A DNA stretch of 53,402 bases from Bacteroidota bacterium (GCA_014190515.1 BJGN01000004.1:1-53402); one strand, 5' to 3'; positions 19,401-27,105 are shown, counted from the first letter of the stretch. Translations and numbers: made by a program. Notes: generated by a model from the letters alone, not told the origin.

Positions 19401-19781
19401 TTTGAACCTATTCGGGACGAAAAGGGTAATTATATCAAAAATACAACAGCAATTACTGCTTTTGATTATTTCTTTTCTAACGGATTTGGTGCTTACGGTG
19501 CCGATGAAACTAATATATTTGATATTACTTCTATTCGTTTAAGAGAAATTTCACTGGCTTATCAGTTTCCCAAAAAGTTATTATCTAAGACACCTTTTGG
19601 TTCTGCTAGGCTTTCCTTCTCTGGTCGAAATCTTTGGTGGAGGGCTCCTAATATTCTTGAAGGTGTGAATGCTGACCCTGAGGTTTTGGCTGAATCTGCT
19701 TCTTCAAATGTTCAAGGTTTTGAATATGGTTCTTATCCCACCACACGTCGTTTCGGTATAAACCTTTCAGTAACTTTCTGA
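16497..19781 (+). CDS. SusC/RagA-like TonB-dependent outer-membrane transporter (copy 2)
   Basis: This is a 1094-residue transporter with the same architecture as copy 1: signal peptide ending AFAQ, carboxypeptidase-regulatory-like domain (about 21-105), EQLSEVLVTA, plug with the canonical AAASALYGSRATNGVIVITTKSG, and a barrel ending in RRFGINLSVTF. I chose the ATG at 16497 because the encoded start (MKKHLL, LSLVFF) matches copy 1 exactly in type, whereas an upstream in-frame start would add 10 residues before the signal peptide. The signal peptide and first domain are nearly the same as copy 1, while the barrels differ considerably. It should energise uptake of a ligand captured by the next gene's product. 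Confidence 0.95.
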   Translation: MKKHLLALSLVFFAAIVAFAQRTITGKVTDSGGEPLIGASILVKGLSTGTVTDLDGTYSLAVPANATLLVFSYTGYETKEVALGASNVVDATLEEGAEQLSEVLVTAIGIERNKKAMGYAVTNLSSSDVLQRSEADPLRAVAGKIPGVTITGSGGGPGTSTKINIRGFSSLTGNTQPLFVVDGVPFDNSVNATTGAQSGAQYSNRGFDIDPNNIESMTVLKGAAASALYGSRATNGVIVITTKSGSKGSRKGLEVTYNSSFQSEQISGIPDYQNVYGQGSNQVYNGGFIGNWGQPFPEHVDRINAAYGTNYSKVVVPGYPEGTVPHPLVSGGFAGSRFPSVFPELMKDGKAIAVPFRSYDIIAPFFRDGGLFENSININGGNEKSALNAVVSRMNNEGIVPNSHSGRTSVSVGGNAKLDNGLTVSGNVTYVNSEQKTPPTGGSVFGGNFGSTDGSIFTRLFFLPRNFDLNETNPEGIPYPFENPVTGSNVFYRALDNPRWLVKNNYFKSNVNRVYGNVALNYEVTPWLSLTARGGMNTYSDFQKNVKVAGGVADANGEVWTNDVTNTEIDLNYLATVNTKFGENIDFRLIAGVNWNQRSYGTRYVVGDGVISRGLYNTDATVTQLSDEYNRLQRFYAAYGDMQLGYKNYLYLGITARNDFSSTLPAANRSYFYPGVNASFVLTDAFDIANNFLGYAKLRGAWTQVGNEATPYRTATPYFLSTPFTTAGGTKFNLASLGNTLGNSNLLSELTTEIEFGADVRLLKNKVGLEFTWFKRNSTNQITSTQVPASSGFTRAVVNAGEIENKGFEVSLNFSPVKTKNFTWDATVNFTRIRSLVVDAGEGGDIYVGGLFSSLGVIHRTGFPYGQIFGSANAKTPEGDLLIDKSLGLTIIQPTSEIIGDPNPDFTTSLINTFSFKGFSLNALIDWRQGGDMYLTTAGSLLLRGQIKVTEDREALRVIPGVYGNTQTFEPIRDEKGNYIKNTTAITAFDYFFSNGFGAYGADETNIFDITSIRLREISLAYQFPKKLLSKTPFGSARLSFSGRNLWWRAPNILEGVNADPEVLAESASSNVQGFEYGSYPTTRRFGINLSVTF

Positions 19782-19833
19782 CGAATTAATGTTTTTGTTC
19801 ATCCTGCTAACCTCAGGAATAAAAATTTGAAAA

Positions 19834-21540
19834 ATGAATAAATTTAAAAATACCGTCAGATTTTTCGCCGCTACCCTTATGATTTTTGTTCTAAGCGGTT
19901 GTGGTGATATGTTTGACTTAGATATTAATAAGGATCCGAATAATCCTTCTCAGGCTGGATCTGACCTTCTCCTTGCACAGTCACAATATAGTTTGGCTAG
20001 TATTATCGGAGGGGGAGTAAATGATGACCTTATGGGATTTATGGGTATCATAGGAAGTAGTGATAACTGGAATCTTGGGCAAACTTCCTACAACGGTACC
20101 TGGCGTTCCTTATATGCCGACGTATTAAAGGACCTTGAAGGAATTATCAAAGCTAACACAGGTGATACGGGCTCACCTCAATACCTTGGGATTGCCCAAT
20201 TATTGAAAGCTTACGTGGTTTCTACAATGGTTGATTTATTTGGTGATATTCCTTACACTGAAGCACTTAACGGTGACAGTGAAACACCTATCGTCAATCC
20301 AAATTTTGAAGATGACGCGGCCATTTATGCCAAGATGCTTTCCCTCGTTGATGAAGGGATTAAAGGAGTAACAAATGCCCGCCGTCCAGTGGCCATTTCT
20401 GGAGATCTTATCTACGGAGGTAATACATCTCGTTGGGAGAAATTTGGTCTTTCTTTAAAATTAAAATTGTTGATGAATACGAGATTGGTGAACACTAACG
20501 CCAAATCTCAAATTGAAGCTGTAATCGCTTCCGGAAAATTAATTTCGTCCACCGCAGAAGATTTTACTTTCCAGTATTCAAAAACAGTAACTCCAGACAA
20601 TCGTCACCCTTGGTACCAGGCTTCTTACACCGCAGGTACCAATGGTTTTACCTACATTCTTCACCAGTTTATGTTGGAATCTTTAGAGGATGCTGATCCA
20701 CGCTGGCCTTACTATTTCCGTCGTATTCAGGGAACTGTTCTTGATCAGACTGATCCATCTCAACGCAATACTTCTCCTTGTTCACAAACACCTTCTTGTA
20801 CTTATGGGTATTTTCCAATTAGTAACTTGGTAATTAAGCGTTTATATGAGAATAAGAATCTTAAATATGATGATAAAGCTAAAACTTTCCTAGCTGGATT
20901 ATTTGGAAGGGACAGAGCTGACCCTGCGGGTGTTCCCCTTGATGGTGACTTCAGGTTAATACCAGGTGTTTATCCTGCCGGTGGCTATTATGATATAGCA
21001 ACACCAGCTATTCCAGCCGCAAATCGTGCAACAGGTGGAGGTATTTTCCCCGCTTTAACTTCAGTAAACGTTCTTTATCACCAAATTGAAGCTATTCTTG
21101 CATTAGGTGTTGCCGGAGATGCAAAAGCTTTATTCAAAAAAGCAATTGAAGATCATATTGGTAAAGTAGTCACTTTTGGCAGAGCAACCGATGTAAATGC
21201 AGTGGCTCCTCCAATTACTATGGTTGATGGTCGTGTTCTGGATACAAAGGCTTACGTTGATTTATGGTTGAGTCGTTATGACAATGCTGCCAATAATAAT
21301 GCTAAGTTAAATGTAGTTGGAAAGCAGCTTTGGTTTACTAGTTGGGGCAATGGTTATGAGTTATACAACTTCTTCCGTCGCACTGGTTTCCCAAATACTA
21401 TACAGGATCCAATCCTTGCTCCTCGTAAATTCCCTGTTCGTTTACCTTATCCACAAGAAGAACTGACATTGAATCCTAATGCGAAGTCAGCAAAGGATGT
21501 TGTTTATGACAGAGATAGAATTTTCTGGGATCCGAACTAA
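19834..21540 (+). CDS. SusD/RagB-like outer-membrane lipoprotein (copy 2)
   Basis: This 568-residue lipoprotein has a signal peptide ending in the lipobox VLSGC. SusD-like_2 features are present: DINKDPNNPSQA after the lipid anchor, LLKAYVVSTMVDLFGDIPYTEAL, DLIYGGNTSRWEKFGLSLKLKLLMNTRLV, and KQLWFTSWGNGYELYNFFRRTGFP near the C-terminus. It partners the SusC-like protein encoded 52 bp upstream. An internal stretch with CSQTPSC may hold a disulfide in a surface loop. The family is clear and the ligand is unknown. Confidence 0.94.
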   Translation: MNKFKNTVRFFAATLMIFVLSGCGDMFDLDINKDPNNPSQAGSDLLLAQSQYSLASIIGGGVNDDLMGFMGIIGSSDNWNLGQTSYNGTWRSLYADVLKDLEGIIKANTGDTGSPQYLGIAQLLKAYVVSTMVDLFGDIPYTEALNGDSETPIVNPNFEDDAAIYAKMLSLVDEGIKGVTNARRPVAISGDLIYGGNTSRWEKFGLSLKLKLLMNTRLVNTNAKSQIEAVIASGKLISSTAEDFTFQYSKTVTPDNRHPWYQASYTAGTNGFTYILHQFMLESLEDADPRWPYYFRRIQGTVLDQTDPSQRNTSPCSQTPSCTYGYFPISNLVIKRLYENKNLKYDDKAKTFLAGLFGRDRADPAGVPLDGDFRLIPGVYPAGGYYDIATPAIPAANRATGGGIFPALTSVNVLYHQIEAILALGVAGDAKALFKKAIEDHIGKVVTFGRATDVNAVAPPITMVDGRVLDTKAYVDLWLSRYDNAANNNAKLNVVGKQLWFTSWGNGYELYNFFRRTGFPNTIQDPILAPRKFPVRLPYPQEELTLNPNAKSAKDVVYDRDRIFWDPN

Positions 21541-21576
21541 TTATTTTCATTGATTGTTTTAATAAAAAAACACAAC

Positions 21577-22569
21577 ATGAAGCGATTTAAAATTTTGCTT
21601 TATTCTCTAGCTGCCGCATTATTGTTGCCGTTTTCATCCTGTAAGGACGAGTCGTTAAATCCGGTTCTTGCACCGGAAACTGCCGTACATGGTTTTGCAC
21701 AAACTGCCGCTGGCTCAGCTACGAGTTTCTTCTATAAAGATATGACCACGCCAATTAGTATTGAATTGCAATGGATATCTATAGATAAAATTAATACAGT
21801 TACCAAAATGGACATTTTTGTCAATTTCAAGGAGTCCTACGTTGATGCGGAAGGAAATCCTCGGGTAGCTAATCATGGTACTAAAAAAGTGAAGACTTTG
21901 GAGGGTAGTGCCGTTCCTGCGAATAGAGCTTATGCTAAATTTAGCATATCTCCAAATGATGTTTATACTGCATTCAAAGATGCTACCTTTGATTATGGTG
22001 ATGGCAAAGGAAAGGTTTCTGTTTTTAGTAATACCTTTAAGAAAGACAGAACTTCATCTATTCGTTTTACGTCTGATGATGCTTTTAGAATGACTTGGGC
22101 ATTTACTACAGCTGATGGTCGTTATTTTGACTCCTGGTCCGATTCTGTTTGTTCAGAATTTCCGGGAGCAAACTGCGATATCAACTGGGCTGTCGTTTGT
22201 AACTCTAAAATCGAAGGTACTTATATCGCAACTACTTCAGGTACATCTACCGATGACTGCTGTAAAGGTGTATTTACAGAGACAAAAGAAGTAAAACTGA
22301 CTAAAACAGGTGATGGAAAATATACCATTTCTGATTGGAGCGCAGGCCTTTATTTAAAATGGTACGGTGTTTATGGTATTTCAGCTACGACAAAAATGGA
22401 GGCTACTTTGTTTGATGTTTGTGGAACTATCAAGTTTCCAGATTTTACCGAGCCTTTTGGTGAAAAAACCACTGCTTCTGGTAAAGTGAATGATGATGGC
22501 ACAATAAGTTATGCCTGGGTAAATGGTTATGGTGACAAAGCCACCGTGCTACTTAAACCCAAAAAATAA
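21577..22569 (+). CDS. Unknown lipoprotein, third gene of SusC/SusD unit 2
   Basis: This is a 330-residue protein starting at the ATG at 21577 (MKRFKILLYSLAAALL) with the lipobox FSSC. Two parts are visible. The first (about 20-200) has strands such as VTKMDIFVNFKESYVD and FRMTWAFTTADGRYFDSWSDS and resembles the whole of the third protein in unit 1. The second (about 205-330) contains GTYIATTSG, DDCC, VKLTKTGDGKYTISDWSAGLYLKWYG, CGTIKF and DGTISYAWVNGYGD, suggesting a compact all-beta domain with cysteines that could form disulfides. I do not recognise a named family. Its location points to a surface accessory role in uptake of the same ligand. Confidence 0.78.
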   Translation: MKRFKILLYSLAAALLLPFSSCKDESLNPVLAPETAVHGFAQTAAGSATSFFYKDMTTPISIELQWISIDKINTVTKMDIFVNFKESYVDAEGNPRVANHGTKKVKTLEGSAVPANRAYAKFSISPNDVYTAFKDATFDYGDGKGKVSVFSNTFKKDRTSSIRFTSDDAFRMTWAFTTADGRYFDSWSDSVCSEFPGANCDINWAVVCNSKIEGTYIATTSGTSTDDCCKGVFTETKEVKLTKTGDGKYTISDWSAGLYLKWYGVYGISATTKMEATLFDVCGTIKFPDFTEPFGEKTTASGKVNDDGTISYAWVNGYGDKATVLLKPKK

Positions 22570-22592
22570 TATTATTATTCTTTATTAGTTTA

Positions 22593-22632
22593 ATTGCTCC
22601 CCGATACTTATTTTCGGGGAGCAATTTCTTTT
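22593..22632 (+). terminator. Intrinsic terminator after SusC/SusD unit 2
   Basis: A perfect 12-bp stem, ATTGCTCCCCGA (22593-22604) with TCGGGGAGCAAT (22614-22625), is followed by TTCTTTT. The next gene's ATG is at 22633, right at the end of the structure, so its transcript must come from read-through or from a promoter overlapping the terminator. Confidence 0.88.
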
Positions 22633-23202
22633 ATGAGAATTCTTATCCTTCTTTTTATATTCAGCTTAATAGTAGCTTCTCATTTATTTTCATTTAATGA
22701 TAATAAATCACTGCTTTTGTCAGTTGAAGGGGATAGTTTAAAAGATTTAATATCAAAGGACGTTTTCCTAAGCTCAAAAGGAAATGTTTTTATATGGATG
22801 AATTCGGAATGTCCGATTTGTAATAAGTATCCTAACATTTGGAAAAAATTAGCAATAGAATTTCCCGAGTTTACCTTTATTGGTGTATTCACTTCGTATG
22901 AAGACAAAAAAATGGCAAAGGATTTTATGAAAAAATATAAAATCCCTTTCCAGTGGTTTATGGATAAAGATAATAAATTAGGCCATTTTTTAAAGGTTAC
23001 AATTACTCCTGAAGTGTTATTTATAGATGCAAAAGCCAATATCATTTACAGGGGAGCCACAGATGACTGGTTTTATGCTTTAGGGAAAAATAAGTCTGTC
23101 CCTCAACAGCCTTATTTGAAAAGTGCACTTATTTCGTATTTAATAAATCAACCCGTTTATCCCTCTCACACCCAGCCAATTGGATGTATTTTTAGTTACT
23201 AA
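22633..23202 (+). CDS. Exported redoxin / thioredoxin-like protein
   Basis: This is a 189-residue protein with an N-terminal signal or anchor segment (residues 2-20) and a thioredoxin fold with the active-site pair Cys60-Pro-Ile-Cys63 in WMNSECPICNKYP. The segment ITPEVLFIDAKANIIYRGATDDW carries the cis-proline and last strands, and the C-terminal SHTQPIGCIF matches the ending of redoxin domains that are often encoded with, or fused to, cytochrome c proteins in Planctomycetota and Bacteroidota. The start at 22633 follows the upstream terminator exactly. An upstream TTG frame would begin inside the hairpin. It probably handles thiol-disulfide exchange outside the cytoplasm, perhaps for the copper/heme protein encoded next. 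Confidence 0.82.
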   Translation: MRILILLFIFSLIVASHLFSFNDNKSLLLSVEGDSLKDLISKDVFLSSKGNVFIWMNSECPICNKYPNIWKKLAIEFPEFTFIGVFTSYEDKKMAKDFMKKYKIPFQWFMDKDNKLGHFLKVTITPEVLFIDAKANIIYRGATDDWFYALGKNKSVPQQPYLKSALISYLINQPVYPSHTQPIGCIFSY

Positions 23203-23546
23203 GGTTTGGATTTCGAAAATCTGATCATCGGATGCAGTCAATAATGAAATGTAGTAAACTTAAAAAGACCTATCTAACAACCATATTTTGCTAAATTAGG
23301 AGCAAATCAGTTAGTGTTTTTTGACCTATTGTTAGAATAATGGGTATAGCATCAAAAATATGAGGTAAATTCAATGTTGATTCATGAAATATCCCAATAA
23401 GATGATCTCATGTATTGCGCTGAATACTTATATATATATTTGATTTTATTTGTTAATATTTTTGCTTTGATTATTTATTAGATTACCCTAATATTTTTTT
23501 GTATCCGTAGCCGTTAATATTTACATTTGAATTATTTACTCATTTA
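23203..23546. other. Gene-free AT-rich gap
   Basis: I see no reading frame of substance on either strand. The right part has a full TAnnTTTG box (TATTTTTG, 23457-23464), but upstream TTTG copies are at non-standard spacing. It may be the promoter for the cytochrome c/copper protein, with a leader of about 76 nt. Confidence 0.5.
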
Positions 23547-24839
23547 ATGATGTCAGGGAATACCTTTTTTACTGCTTTTCTAATTTTCCATTTCATTTCA
23601 TTTGGAAAAATCCATCTTTTGGGTTCAGATACGATAACCTATTACCAGCATATAAAACCAATTATAGATGAACATTGTACCGGCTGCCATAGAACGGGTC
23701 AAACGGCACCCTTTTCATTGGAAAGTTATGAAGATGTAAAGAAAAGGGCAAGCATGGTTGAAATGGTGGTTGAGTCTAAATATATGCCTCCCTGGCATGC
23801 TGATACCTTATTTAGAACTTTTCATAATCAACGTGCCTTATCTGCGTCTTCGTTAAATAAAATACTTACCTGGATTAAAAGTGGGGCAGCGGAAGGGTTA
23901 CCGCAAAAAAATGGGGCAGCGAATATTTTAAAATGGCCTTCTCCGGATAAAATCGTTGCCTTTCAAAAACCATTTATCATTCCGGGAGATAACGAAGAAC
24001 AGTATAGATTTTTTGTTATTCCTGTGGAGAATCCAGCACCCATATATTTGCGGGGTGTTGGATTTGTGCCTAAAAATAAGACGTTGGCACACCACAGCAG
24101 GATCATGATTGATACAACAAAAAGAATTAGGCCTTTCGATGCTGCTTCTGTGTGGCAGGCAGGTCCTCAATTGGAAAAAATGAATATTCCTTTGGCCAAT
24201 TCATTTTGGACAGGGTGGGTTCCCGGTAATTTTCCTCTTTTTTACCCCGATGGTGTGGCAAAGGTACTTCCCGCTAATGCAGATTTAGTGGTAAATATGC
24301 ATTATGCTCCTTCTGCAAAGGAAGAAACAGATCAATCAGAAATTCATCTTTATTATGCCAAAGGAAAGCCAAGAAGAATTATTGAAACTTTAGTTTTTGA
24401 TGAAACCTGGGTGACGAATAAACCGTTTGAATTTCAACCCGATACGGTTATTACCTTTTACATGAGGTCGCCTGTTTTACCAGTTGATTTATCATTGTTA
24501 AGTGTTTTGCCACACATGCATTTACTGGGAAAATCATTTAAATCGTTTGCAATTACGCCCGACGGTGATATGATACCGCTAATACATATTCCGGATTGGG
24601 ATTTTAATTGGCAGCAAACCTATCAGTTCAATAATTTGCTCAAAATCCCACGTGGTTCTGTCATTTATGCAGAAGCAACCTTTGATAACACAAAAAATAA
24701 CCCTAAAAACCCCTATTTTCCACCAGCAAAAGTTCGTTATGGTTGGGGGACCAAAGATGAGATGATGAACCTGATTTTTGAATATCTTTTATATGAACCA
24801 GGTGATGAGTATCTGGATTTTTATGGCTCTGACAATTAA
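23547..24839 (+). CDS. Cytochrome c domain fused to PHM-like type II copper monooxygenase domain
   Basis: This 430-residue exported protein has two modules. The first (about 28-120) is a small cytochrome c: heme site Cys44-Thr-Gly-Cys47-His48 and a likely axial methionine, Met80, in KYMPPWHAD. The second (about 150-425) matches the copper type II, ascorbate-dependent monooxygenase fold of peptidylglycine hydroxylating monooxygenase. Both copper centres look intact: LAHHS (His182, His183) with NMHY (His252) for the electron-transfer copper, and PHMH (His323, His325) with DEMMNL (Met406) for the oxygen-binding copper. The reaction is unknown. By family, a copper- and O2-dependent hydroxylation is likely, with the heme domain supplying electrons. 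A redoxin gene precedes it and an unknown secreted protein follows. Confidence 0.85.
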   Translation: MMSGNTFFTAFLIFHFISFGKIHLLGSDTITYYQHIKPIIDEHCTGCHRTGQTAPFSLESYEDVKKRASMVEMVVESKYMPPWHADTLFRTFHNQRALSASSLNKILTWIKSGAAEGLPQKNGAANILKWPSPDKIVAFQKPFIIPGDNEEQYRFFVIPVENPAPIYLRGVGFVPKNKTLAHHSRIMIDTTKRIRPFDAASVWQAGPQLEKMNIPLANSFWTGWVPGNFPLFYPDGVAKVLPANADLVVNMHYAPSAKEETDQSEIHLYYAKGKPRRIIETLVFDETWVTNKPFEFQPDTVITFYMRSPVLPVDLSLLSVLPHMHLLGKSFKSFAITPDGDMIPLIHIPDWDFNWQQTYQFNNLLKIPRGSVIYAEATFDNTKNNPKNPYFPPAKVRYGWGTKDEMMNLIFEYLLYEPGDEYLDFYGSDN

Positions 24840-24848
24840 AATGTAAGA

Positions 24849-25607
24849 ATGAAAACACTTATTTTATTTAGCTTTTTGTCTATTCCTTTTATGATGTATT
24901 CTCAGGAGGAGTTATACCAAGCAACGCGGGATGAATTTAATTATGGTGAATTCAGACCTAATAATTCGGCACCCATTTATGGGATAGCAGAAAAGCCAGG
25001 AAAACTAATGGGTAATATATACTTGGATTCGATTTTCAGAAGTTCAGCGGTAGTCTTTTTTAAGGAAATAGTTAAACGATATGATCCAAACGCTTCTGAT
25101 TCAATAGCCGGGTACAAACTGCGAATTAACTTACTTGAAAAATTAGTAGAATTTAAAATGAATGGGGGTATTAAGGGAATTGATAATATGGCCATAAAAA
25201 AAATTCAAACGTTTGATCCGGCAGGCAATATTCTTAAAACATATATCAATGGCAAAATGCTTGGCATTGATTCAATAGGAGAAGATCACTTTTATGATTT
25301 GGTTTTTGATGGTCTATTTGTCAAGGTTGTCTCCCTTTCTGTTCTTAAAAAAAAGGAACCTACGTATCATGTTGCCTTATCTATTGGAGACAAAAATGCT
25401 TATTACTACTTGAAAACTACCTATTATGCCAAAATTGAAAATGGAAACTGGAAGGAAATACAGAATAATAAAAATGCCTGGTTAGATTTAACTGGCTCGA
25501 GGGCAAAATGGATGTCAAGCTATCTTCAACAAAATCAACTTAATCTAAAATTAACATCAGATTTGAGACAATTTTTTCAATATTTTGATAAAATAATGGT
25601 TGAATAA
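24849..25607 (+). CDS. Secreted protein of unknown function downstream of the copper/heme protein
   Basis: This is a 252-residue protein with a signal peptide (MKTLILFSFLSIPFMMYSQ). It starts 9 bp after the end of the cytochrome c/PHM-like gene, so it is almost certainly in the same transcript. The mature sequence is lysine- and aromatic-rich, mixed alpha/beta, with YGIAEKPGKLMGNIYLD, ILKTYINGKMLGIDSIGEDHFYDLVFDG and TTYYAKIENGNWKEI. It has no cysteine pair, heme motif or obvious catalytic signature, and I do not recognise a family. Its position suggests a partner or substrate-handling role. Confidence 0.7.
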   Translation: MKTLILFSFLSIPFMMYSQEELYQATRDEFNYGEFRPNNSAPIYGIAEKPGKLMGNIYLDSIFRSSAVVFFKEIVKRYDPNASDSIAGYKLRINLLEKLVEFKMNGGIKGIDNMAIKKIQTFDPAGNILKTYINGKMLGIDSIGEDHFYDLVFDGLFVKVVSLSVLKKKEPTYHVALSIGDKNAYYYLKTTYYAKIENGNWKEIQNNKNAWLDLTGSRAKWMSSYLQQNQLNLKLTSDLRQFFQYFDKIMVE

Positions 25608-25665
25608 AAAGGAATAAACTTGACTGCATTCGTTTTTATTTGTAAATTAAGGTTTCAATCATTTA

Positions 25666-26598
25666 ATGAGTATGATAGACGGGCAGGACACCTACGCAGC
25701 AATGTTTCTAAATTATCTTGAAAGAGAAAGAAGGGTTCCTATAGAAACGTTAAGAGGGTATGGTGATGACGTAGATTATTTTAAAGCATTTTTAGACCGT
25801 CAACTGGTAGAATATAGTTGGACCTCTGTTGATACTGAAATAATAAGAGCCTGGATAGTATCGATGGCAGGTAAAGGTAATAAACCTTCTGTAATCAGAA
25901 GAAGGATTGCAGGTATCAAAGCTTTTTATAGATTTTTACAACGAATAGGAAAAGTGGCTGTGAACCCAGCTCTTCGCTTACCATTACCTAAAGTTCCCAA
26001 AAGGCTTCCACGGTTTATATCTGTTGAAGGGATGGAAAAACTAGGTTCGGGGCATTTATTTTCTTCTGATTTTAGTGGACAAAGGGATCGGTTGATACTG
26101 GAATTGTTATATGGAACTGGAATGAGAAGAGCGGAAGTAGCTAATCTTAAAGAATCAGATATTCAGTGGGAAAGAAAAGAAATTAACGTGTTGGGGAAAG
26201 GAGGAAAAAGTAGAGTAATTCCTGTGGTTAGTTCCTTATATATTTTGTTGACAAAATATAGAGAGGAGCGAAACAGCTTATTTGATAAAGGAGCGGTTAC
26301 ATTTTTTGTAACTGATAAAGGAAGAGATATTTACACGCGATTTGTTTATGCGGTGAGTATTCGGTACTTAGGAATGGTAACGAGTATAGAGAACAAAGGG
26401 CCTCATTTGTTGCGACATACATTTGCTACTCATTTAATGAGTAACGGAGCAGATATTCAAGCAGTAAAAGCACTGTTAGGGCATTCTAGTCTGGCTGCCA
26501 CCCAGGTATATATGCATAACTCTGCAGAACGTTTAAAAAAAATATATAATCAGGCACATCCCAAAGCACAGCGTAAAAGGTCGGATGATAACGGCTAG
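25666..26598 (+). CDS. xerC: Tyrosine recombinase, XerC/XerD type
   Basis: This 310-residue site-specific recombinase has an N-terminal SAM-like core-binding domain (about 10-100: FLNYLERERRVPIETLRGYGDDVDYF) and a catalytic domain with the expected residues: Arg in TGMRRAEVANL, Lys in GKGGKSRVIP, His and Arg in HLLRHTFATHLM, His in LLGHSSLAATQ and Tyr in VYMHNS. The usual role is resolving chromosome dimers at dif. In Bacteroidota this gene commonly precedes hpf and the tRNA/tuf block, as here. It is chromosomal housekeeping, not an integrase of a mobile element. XerC versus XerD cannot be settled from sequence alone. Confidence 0.9.
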   Translation: MSMIDGQDTYAAMFLNYLERERRVPIETLRGYGDDVDYFKAFLDRQLVEYSWTSVDTEIIRAWIVSMAGKGNKPSVIRRRIAGIKAFYRFLQRIGKVAVNPALRLPLPKVPKRLPRFISVEGMEKLGSGHLFSSDFSGQRDRLILELLYGTGMRRAEVANLKESDIQWERKEINVLGKGGKSRVIPVVSSLYILLTKYREERNSLFDKGAVTFFVTDKGRDIYTRFVYAVSIRYLGMVTSIENKGPHLLRHTFATHLMSNGADIQAVKALLGHSSLAATQVYMHNSAERLKKIYNQAHPKAQRKRSDDNG

Positions 26599-26634
26599 AC
26601 AAAATTACTTTATTCATTTTTTAAAAAAATCACT

Positions 26635-26928
26635 ATGAGCATTGACATGCAAGCAGTTTCCTTTCGTGCAGACCAAAAATTAAAGTTGTTCATTGAGAAT
26701 CGTGTTGAGAAATTGAATCTTTTTTTTGGCAGAATTATTCGTACTCAAGTTTTGTTGAAACTTGAAAATGCCGGACAGGTAAAAGAAAAAGTAGTAGAGG
26801 TAAGTGTACATGTGCCTGGAGAAGTTTTGTTTGTGAAATCGAGTAAGATGTCATTTGAGGCTGCCACTGATGAAGCAATAGATTCATTGAGACGTAAAAT
26901 TGAGCGTTATAAAAGCCGCAGAAAATAA
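26635..26928 (+). CDS. hpf: Ribosome hibernation-promoting factor, short form
   Basis: This 97-residue protein has the HPF/RaiA (S30AE) fold: MQAVSFRADQKLKLFIENRVEKLNLFF, central strands with VVEVSVHVPGEVLFVKSS, and the final helix FEAATDEAIDSLRRKIERYKSRRK with a basic end. It binds the small ribosomal subunit between the A and P sites during slow growth. Because it lacks the long-form C-terminal domain, 100S dimer formation would need another factor. It starts 36 bp after the recombinase, probably in the same transcript. The next features are on a new promoter. Confidence 0.92.
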   Translation: MSIDMQAVSFRADQKLKLFIENRVEKLNLFFGRIIRTQVLLKLENAGQVKEKVVEVSVHVPGEVLFVKSSKMSFEAATDEAIDSLRRKIERYKSRRK

Positions 26929-26950
26929 AATGATATTTTTTTTGAAATCC

Positions 26951-26982
26951 TTTGGATTAGTTACAAAGACTATTTATCTTTG
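26951..26982 (+). promoter_or_regulatory. Bacteroidota-type promoter for the tRNA/tuf cluster
   Basis: TTTG (26951-26954), a 20-nt spacer and TATCTTTG (26975-26982) match the consensus TTTG-N19-21-TAnnTTTG at every defined base. The expected start near 26989 is about 44 nt before the first tRNA. This is the best promoter in the window, as expected for stable RNA and EF-Tu. Confidence 0.8.
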
Positions 26983-27032
26983 CCTCGCTTTCGAGAAAAG
27001 CTTTAGAAGTAAAGTGAGAAAGTAAAAAGTCA

Positions 27033-27105
27033 GCCAGCATAGCTCAGTTGGTAGAGCAGCTGATTTGTAATCAGCTGGTCGGGGGTTCGAGTCCCTCTGC
27101 TGGCT
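27033..27105 (+). tRNA. tRNA-Thr (anticodon TGT)
   Basis: The 73-nt cloverleaf has acceptor GCCAGCA/TGCTGGC, the D-loop TAGCTCAGTTGGTAGAGCA, anticodon stem GCTGA/TCAGC with loop TTTGTAA (TGT), and the T-arm GGGGGTTCGAGTCCCTC. CCA is not encoded. It is the first of four clustered tRNAs. Confidence 0.97.

Noticed and set aside
22594-22632. Earlier TTG start for the redoxin
   Set aside because: It lies inside a perfect terminator hairpin, and the signal peptide begins at the ATG at 22633.
25666-26598. Tyrosine recombinase as the integrase of a mobile element
   Set aside because: It sits in the conserved xerC-hpf-tRNA-tuf context with no cargo genes or attachment repeats, so it is a chromosomal Xer protein.
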